Assembly: GCA_910890315.1 (NCBI GenBank)
Contig: CAJVGD010000042.1
Location: 2,170,001-2,234,000 of the forward strand
Source of the DNA: Serendipita indica DSM 11827
Lineage: Eukaryota; Basidiomycota; Agaricomycetes; Sebacinales; Serendipitaceae
Direction of reading: 5' to 3'
DNA: 64,000 bases
Of the stretch, positions 57,501 through 64,000 are shown piece by piece. Every line of letters begins with the position of its first letter. Within the stretch, counting starts at the first letter, position 1. The notes under the pieces are model-generated. The model was not told the origin of the DNA. It ran no database searches and saw only the letters and a list, made by a program, of their open reading frames with translations. A program made the translations under genes and the position numbers.

Positions 57501-60500
57501 GTGGGCCAGTTCATTCTCTTTGATTCTGATGTGTGGTCATATTTACATTTCAACAGCATTTTGGACGATCTCGACGATATCATCGAAACCACCAACGTGA
57601 GGGGATCTGCTGAAGAACCCCAAGAGGTACAAGTGAGAATCGACACGCTATTTGAAAATCTTGCGTCCTTGAGGAGTTCAGCGGCAACTGCCGTCAGCAG
57701 CTCGCGAGCGCTATTCCAAGAGTTCAAGTATGCGGATTGGATTGATATCCGAGAGGACAATATCACAGCGGGTCCATCTAAGCGCCATGATAAAGTTATC
57801 GTTCAAGATGACACAATGGCAACATCGGTCGAAAGGTACCTCGTTTGTGACTTTCAGTCCCAGGCTCATTACTATATAGTCATAAAGAAGTAGTCGAAGC
57901 GCAAGTACCGAAGATCGAGCGATCGGTAAGTTATTGCGGTCGAAAATCCTCATATAATCGTCTTCGCTTACTTTACTCCCGCTCTCGCCCTGGTCCATGA
58001 CGTCACTTCGCTCTTTTCGAACCGCTGCTTTTCCAATGATCATTGTCTTTGGTCCCCTAGCTTCTACTCAAGGATCGAGCACAAAACGCGATCGCACTGG
58101 ATGTAGTCGCAAACACGGCCGAGGCGTCGGATATCCTCGCGCCTGTCAAGGCAGCCTGTAAAACAATAAAGTCGATCATTGACGTTAAGCAGGTAAGTAC
58201 ACGAACCTGCATAACGTCGCCTGATGGATGTCGTAGACCATCGACGATACCCAAGGAGAATGGAGTGACCTTGTACGCCGCCTGGAGGAATATATGCGGG
58301 CTATTGAGGGCCAAATCGACTCTCTTGAAAAGTATCCTCCAGAGGATAGGGTTGTCGACGGGGCTTTTAGCCAGTCACTAGTTCGTTATGTCGAGTGAGT
58401 CGGCACATCAACTCTGGTGCACTCGACTGATTGAGACAGACTTCTTGAGGATATTCACCGCGCCATCGTCAATGATGCGCATAAGCGACGCCACACCATC
58501 CGCAGTGTTTTTACGGCTATCAGAAAAGTGAAGAAGATCGACAACGAAATGATTCTAAAATTCAATCGAGAGATTAAAGGCCGACATAGGCAATTCACGG
58601 TGAGGGCGTCCGGTTATATAGTCAAGATCTCACCTGTGAAATAGGAGGTTTTGGATCTCTTCATAAGACATCGTGTTCATGTCATCGAACGGAACACCAA
58701 AATCACCAAGTCGCACGGTGAGCAAGGAGTTGTTCATAAGAGGCTCGCTAAAATATCCAAGTCGATGCATCTTTTCTATTCCAACTTCCGATGGTGACAT
58801 TCGTCCCATCCTCGGTGCACAGCACCTGTCTACCAGGAACGCGCCAGGCTGTTCTTGAGACGATCTCACATTGGGCCGAGAACAGTACCTCGAATAACCC
58901 AATATTCTGGCTGTGCGACATTGCAGGTGCCGGAAAATCTACTGTCGCAATGACTGCAATGGAGTTATGGGAGAAGAAGGGAATTCTAGGTGGCCGATTC
59001 TTCTTCTCCATGTCGAGCAAGGACGCATCTACCACTGAGAAATTGTGCTCGACCATAGCAAGGGACCTTGTTCACTACATCCCCGAGCTCGCACCGCACG
59101 TTTCGCAGGCTGTGACACGAAATCCCTCTATCATGCGAGGATCCCTTGACGAGCAGTTTCAAACACTTGTCACTGGTCCCCTCCGGCACCGGCACCGGCA
59201 CCGACAAGGGCGCATCATTCTAGTCATTGACGCAGTAGACGAATGCAAGTCTTCATCACAGCGCAAAAAACTTCTCGAGGCTCTGTCTACGGCCGTCCGA
59301 GGATGCAAAAATCTCAGGATATTCGTGACTAGTCGTCCAGACCCAGTCATCGAAACCGTTTTGGGATCGCTCTCGATCAAATCAAAGTTGGAGGACCGTC
59401 TTCATAGCCTCCGTCATCGCGATAATATCGATGACATTGCGATCTATGTGGGCCAAACACTGGATGGAGTGCTATCAAAGGACAAGATACAACGACTGGT
59501 TGAAAAAGCCAACGGGCTATTCATTTGGGCGAGCACTGCCTGCCGAATGCTCACAGATGAAGCCACTCTTAACTCCCCCGACAGTCTATATGACCGCTTG
59601 ATCTCTCTGGATCAACGTGGAGCTATAGACAAGGTATATGACCTGATCTTCGAGCGAATAGATGAGGAATCCCATCCAGTGTTGTGTCAAATGTTCGCTT
59701 TACTTCTCGTAGCATTCGAGCCACTCACGATCGACGACATGGAGGACCTGATAAAGCATCTACGAGTCCCTGGAGCCGTCAGGGGCTTGATCAACAATTT
59801 CGGAAGCGTACTCAGTACAGAGCCAAGTACAAATTTCATCCAATTTCGTCATCCCACCCTCGTCGAGTATCTTCAACGGTGCTCCAACTCCCCAGCCGGC
59901 GGAAGCCATAAGAGAATCTATCTTGACGTCATCAATGCGCATGCTCAAGCTGCTTCGTGGTGTCTTCAACACCTCAAGTCGCGGACGGATGGTCTCAAGT
60001 TCAACATATGTCAAGTCGAGTCATCTTTCTACCTCAACAATCAGATCCCAGATCTTGATGAGAAAATATCCAAATTTATTCCGAGAAGACTTCGATATGC
60101 CAGCTCGCATTGGTTGTTCCATGTATCGGAAATGTACGACAAGAAGCCGTGCCCGCTCGAGAACGATGTTCGGTATATTGTTCAGAGTCCACAAGTGCTA
60201 TATTGGATGGAGGTTCTCAGCTTCACGAGAAGCGTGCCACGAGCAATCGACGGTCTGCGCGTGCTCTCAGATAACATGGCAGTGAGTATTCTATCCCACG
60301 GGTACAAGCCGCTGAGATGGCATTTAGCTCACAGAAGACATAAAATGGCGGATCAATGATACCCTAAGGTGTTTGATAGCGTTTTTGGTGCCAGTTCAGG
60401 ACAGTGCTCCACATATTTACATCTCAGCGCTTCCGTTTATGCCCAAAAGGTCTATTCTACGGATTGAAAGCCTAAGGGAGTATAGTGAGACGTTGAGGGT

Positions 60501-62956
60501 GACTGAAGGCCTTGAGGAGGTGTATCCTGGGTTCCCTGACAGTTTGCGAGGCCATACCAACTGGGTCACCACCGTCGCATTCTCGCCAGACGGCTCACGA
60601 ATCGTCTCTGGCTCTGGAGACCAGACAATTCGACTTTGGGACGCAAAGACTGGTGAGCCGATGGGAAAGCCACTTAGAGGCCACACCAACTGGGTCACCG
60701 CCGTCGCATTCTCGCCAGACGGCTCACGAATCGTCTCTGGCTCGAGAGACCAGACAATTCGACTTTGGGACGCAAAGACTGGTGAGCCGGTAGGAGACCC
60801 ACTCCGAGGCCACAGCCACTCGGTCAACGCCGTCGCATTCTCGCCAGACGGCTCACGAATCGTCTCTGGCTCTTACGACGAGACAATTCGACTTTGGGAC
60901 GCAAAGACTGGTGAGCCGGTAGGAGACCCACTCCGAGGCCACAGCAATTCGGTCACCGCCGTCGCATTCTCGCCAGACGGCTCACGAATCGTCTCTGGCT
61001 CTTGGGACGAGACAATTCGACTTTGGGACGCAAAGACTGGTGAGCCGGTAGGAGACCCACTCCGAGGCCACAGCAATTCGGTCACCGCCGTCGCATTCTC
61101 GCCAGACGGCTCACGAATCGTCTCTGGCTCTTACGACGAGACAATTCGACTTTGGGACGCAAAGACTGGTGAGCCGGTAGGAGACCCACTCCGAGGCCAC
61201 AGCAACTCGGTCGCCGCCGTCGCATTCTCGCCAGACGGCTCACGAATCGTCTCTGGCTCTTGGGACGAGACAATTCGACTTTGGGACGCAAAGACTGGTG
61301 AGCCGGTAGGAGACCCACTCCGAGGCCACAGCAACTCGGTCGCCGCCGTCGCATTCTCGCCAGACGGCTCACGAATCGTCTCTGGCTCTTGGGACGAGAC
61401 AATTCGACTTTGGGACGCAAAGACTGGTGAGCCGGTAGGAGACCCACTCCGAGGCCACAGCAATTCGGTCACCGCCGTCGCATTCTCGCCAGACGGCTCA
61501 CGAATCGTCTCTGGCTCGAGGGACCAGACAATTCGACTTTGGGACGCAAAGACTGGTGAGCCGGTAGGAGACCCACTCCGAGGCCACAGCAATTCGGTCA
61601 CCGCCGTCGCATTCTCGCCAGACGGCTCACGAATCGTCTCTGGCTCTTGGGACCAGAAAATTCGACTTTGGGACGCAAAGACTGGTGAGCCGGTAGGAGA
61701 CCCACTCCGAGGCCACAGCCACTCGGTCAACGCCGTCGCATTCTCGCCAGACGGCTCACGAATCGTCTCTGGCTCTTACGACGAGACAATTCGACTTTGG
61801 GACGCAAAGACTGGTGAGCCGGTAGGAGACCCACTCCGAGGCCACAGGTACTCGGTCAACGCCGTCGCATTCTCGCCAGACGGCTCACGAATCGTCTCTG
61901 GCTCTTACGACGAGACAATTCGACTTTGGGACGCAAAGACTGGTGAGCCGGTAGGAGACCCACTCCGAGGCCACGGGCACTCGGTCACCGCCGTCGCATT
62001 CTCGCCAGACGGCTCACGAATCGTCTCTGGCTCGAGGGACCAGACAATTCGACTTTGGGACGCAAAGACTGGTGAGCCGGTAGGAGACCCACTCCGAGGC
62101 CACGGGCACTCGGTCACCGCCGTCGCATTCTCGCCAGACGGCTCACGAATCGTCTCTGGCTCGAGGACCAGACAATTCGACTTTGGGACGCAAAGACTGG
62201 TGAGCCGGTAGGAGACCCACTCCGAGGCCACGGGCACTCGGTCACCGCCGTCGCATTCTCGCCAGACGGCTCACGAATCGTCTCTGGCTCGAGGGACCAG
62301 ACAATTCGACTTTGGGACGCAAAGACTGGTGAGCCGGTAGGAGAGCCATACCAAGGCCACAGCGGCTCGGTCAACGCCGTCGCAATCTCTCAAGACGGCT
62401 CACAACTAGTCTCTGGTTCTGAAGACAACACCGTTCACCTTTGGGATGCGGATATTGTTCTACCGTCAAAACATTTATTCCAACACCGTGTCGACCAGGA
62501 CAACGCTATGGCGTCGTTGCCGGGGAATTTAGCAAGCATATTGGGCTCAACGAGTGATATGGGTCCACTCTTTCCAGAAGCATTTGGTCCGTATAGTCTG
62601 TGTATGATGCCGATTTCAATGTTAACTCACGCGTATTACTAGATGGGGAGGACAGCCGCTTCCAAGAGACAGAGGGAACCCCCCAACGTACGGATGTCAC
62701 CCAGGAAATGGATGGGATTCCTTTAAACACTCTTATTCCCGGCTTCAAACAGTGCTCACTTATGCACGATGGCTGGGTGAAATTGTCTGGTAGATTTCTC
62801 TTTTGGGTGCCACCAAACAATCGACATGGACTACAATATCCACAATCCCTTCTGATCATGCCGAAGACGAGTTCTCTTCGTGTCACCAAAATCGATTTCA
62901 GTCATTTTCAATGTGGCCACTCTTGGATCAAAGTTCGAAAAACTACCACCCGGTGA
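57501..62956 (+). CDS. NLR-like NACHT-WD40 protein C with homogenised repeat array (frame broken once)
   Basis: Third member of the NLR group. The 5' part is unresolved: coding sequence with an extra N-terminal segment (DDLDDIIETTNVRGS; SSRALFQEFKYADWIDI) is open from 57501 or before, then a short exon (HKEVVEAQVPKIERS). Exons matching A and B: 58073-58192, 58237-58394, 58440-58599, 58645-58717, 58762-60281, 60328-62586, 62643-62956. NACHT: Walker A WLCDIAGAGKSTVA, Walker B IILVIDAVDEC. Fifteen WD40 repeats follow, thirteen of them nearly identical in DNA. The last exon is 314 bp as in A and B (IPGFKQCSLMHDGW). Here the first shared intron begins with normal GT. One base is missing near 62163 in a run of G within repeat 13. 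Predicted recognition receptor; ligand unknown. Confidence 0.88.
60547..62356 (+). repeat. WD40 tandem repeat array, 129-bp unit, about 14 copies
   Basis: In-frame direct repeats of 129 bp (43 residues) coding RGHxxSVxAVAFSPDG, SRIVSGSxDxTIRLWDAK and TGEPVGDPL. Copies 2-14 are almost identical; differences cluster at the two residues after RGH, the residue after SV, and the residues around the D after SGS (YDE, WDE, RDQ). The true copy number is at risk of assembly collapse or expansion. A fifteenth, diverged repeat follows outside the array. Confidence 0.95.
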
Positions 62957-64000
62957 ATCATTGTGATCGCCTCTGTATATACTATTCGACCTGGGCGATA
63001 ATATAGTCATCTGTAGGAATGAGTAGCGGAGGACTGAGTTTTGTGTAGACGTAGAGATGTATATGTGGCCTTTAAGAGTGTTCTGAATCCTCTCCACGAT
63101 ATCTGCATGGTGGCACGGCGGGCGGGTGATTCTCTTAGACAAATATTGACTCTGCCATCCGCCAATGTCGTTGACTTCCTGCATATTGTCAGAATACCTA
63201 ATATAGAGGCTTATCCGTACGCTGTTTTTAGGTAATGGTATCTATGGAGCTTAACGCTAACGACTCCACTGAGTTGAACCGGCTTCTGACTGACTACGAT
63301 GACGTTGACTTCTCTTCTTGCAACTCTTCCTAGCCAGTCCCTGATCTCTTCTCCAATGTATATTCCGTCCTATTTCCCGAACAAGGCAATAGTCGCTCCA
63401 CGGATGCTTTGTAGGCTCGGACGGCATTGCGTTTCTTGCCGAGGATACCAATTGGACTTCTCTGATTCTAATTACCTTGTCGCATGGCGGCTATACGCCG
63501 CGTCCTATAGAACTCTCGAGTTGCCCTTTGTCAGGATACTTTGTCGCTTCTGTGGGTTCAAGTCTTTCTCAGCCGCCTTGTACAAGGCGAGTTATCCTAT
63601 GTATCTTACATTTACCACTCAGAGTCTTTCTAGACTTTTCCTTATGCCGTTATGCAGCTCACGCTCACTATCTCCCCTGTTCAGCTCGTAAACGTCGTAC
63701 AAAGGATGACCATCGATAGACTAGTGGCACACCGACGTCATTAGACTTAGAAGCCAAACTGTGGAGCGGCCTTGAGAGCGCGACTCGGGTTATTTGAACT
63801 AAATCACAAATATGAAGAGACAAGTCACCCATGTATTTATATACTATTTGGTTCAACAGGGCTTATACCTCTGCCCCGGTATAACGGATAGCAATATTAT
63901 CGAGGCCTGCTGCCGAGTCAGTGGTGTCGCACTACAGCTCGTCAATAGTCATGCGGTCTTTGAGGCAGAGGTGGAAGCTCCTGTCGGAAAACTAGAAAGT
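62957..64000. other. Intergenic to window end, no supported gene
   Basis: About 1 kb after NLR C. The open frames (the longest, plus strand near 63299-63691) lack motifs, have no paralog in the window and show no joinable exons. A gene edge beyond 64000 cannot be excluded. Confidence 0.35.

Noticed and set aside
60547-62356. Array considered as a minisatellite or CRISPR-like structure
   Set aside because: The unit is a multiple of three, stays in frame and codes a perfect WD40 repeat; there are no short repeats with unique spacers.
60417-62374. Long open frames on the minus strand across the WD40 array
   Set aside because: They repeat every 129 bp with the WD40 units and are mirror frames of a highly repeated coding sequence; no start context, motif or splice pattern supports them.
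63299-63691. Open frame of 130 codons near the window end
   Set aside because: Hydrophobic low-information translation, no motif, no paralog in the window, no splice partners.
1-64000. tRNA, rRNA, retroelement or DNA-transposon remains
   Set aside because: I scanned for B-box-like tRNA words, polymerase/integrase/transposase motifs and long terminal repeats and saw none that held up; a computed search (tRNAscan, repeat library) would be decisive.

Overview
The window looks like nuclear DNA of a basidiomycete fungus. Genes are split by many short GT-AG introns (about 35-65 bp) and intergenic gaps are small. The protein families also fit: plant-cell-wall hydrolases carrying a fungal CBM1, long F-box gene arrays, and NACHT-WD40 proteins. 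The mix most resembles Ceratobasidiaceae (Rhizoctonia-type Agaricomycetes), but that genus-level guess is inference. I saw no rRNA, tRNA, CRISPR array or recognisable transposon.

Layout. 0.3-1.6 kb: an F-box/LRR-like gene. 1.9-11.4 kb: three paralogous flavin-dependent monooxygenases (two on +, one on -) around a secreted GH5 hydrolase. 11.6-21.2 kb and 27.8-35.6 kb: two blocks of F-box genes, ten in the window counting the first, in two architectural families (about 430 aa with an N-terminal F-box; about 600 aa with an N-terminal coiled coil, then the F-box). Between the blocks lie a GH43 hydrolase with a C-terminal CBM1 (21.4-23.5 kb) and a ten-exon gene of 920 codons ending in a HicA-like domain (24.5-27.7 kb). 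35.8-39.3 kb: a short-chain dehydrogenase and a single-pass membrane protein. 40.2-63.0 kb: three NACHT-WD40 (NLR-like) genes, A, B and C. A and B are a tandem pair; C is separated from them by a Sec7-family Arf exchange factor and an unknown gene on the minus strand.

The most exciting part is the NLR cluster. All three genes share one exon plan: a helical N-terminal domain over five short exons, a NACHT exon, a WD40 exon, and a last exon of exactly 314 bp coding for a conserved C-terminal domain I cannot name. In gene C the WD40 repeats are almost identical at DNA level (129-bp units) and differ mainly at a few amino-acid positions. That is the pattern expected of a rapidly re-shuffled recognition surface, as known for fungal allorecognition/immune NLRs (HET-E/HET-D/NWD type). 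Genes A and B carry old, diverged repeats.

About eleven genes show a single-base break of frame while the rest of each gene reads cleanly, with splice sites and motifs intact. This is more easily explained by residual assembly indels than by mass pseudogenisation, but raw reads would be needed to decide. Starts, ends and splice sites below are my own reading of GT/AG signals, frame continuity and comparison among paralogs inside the window.
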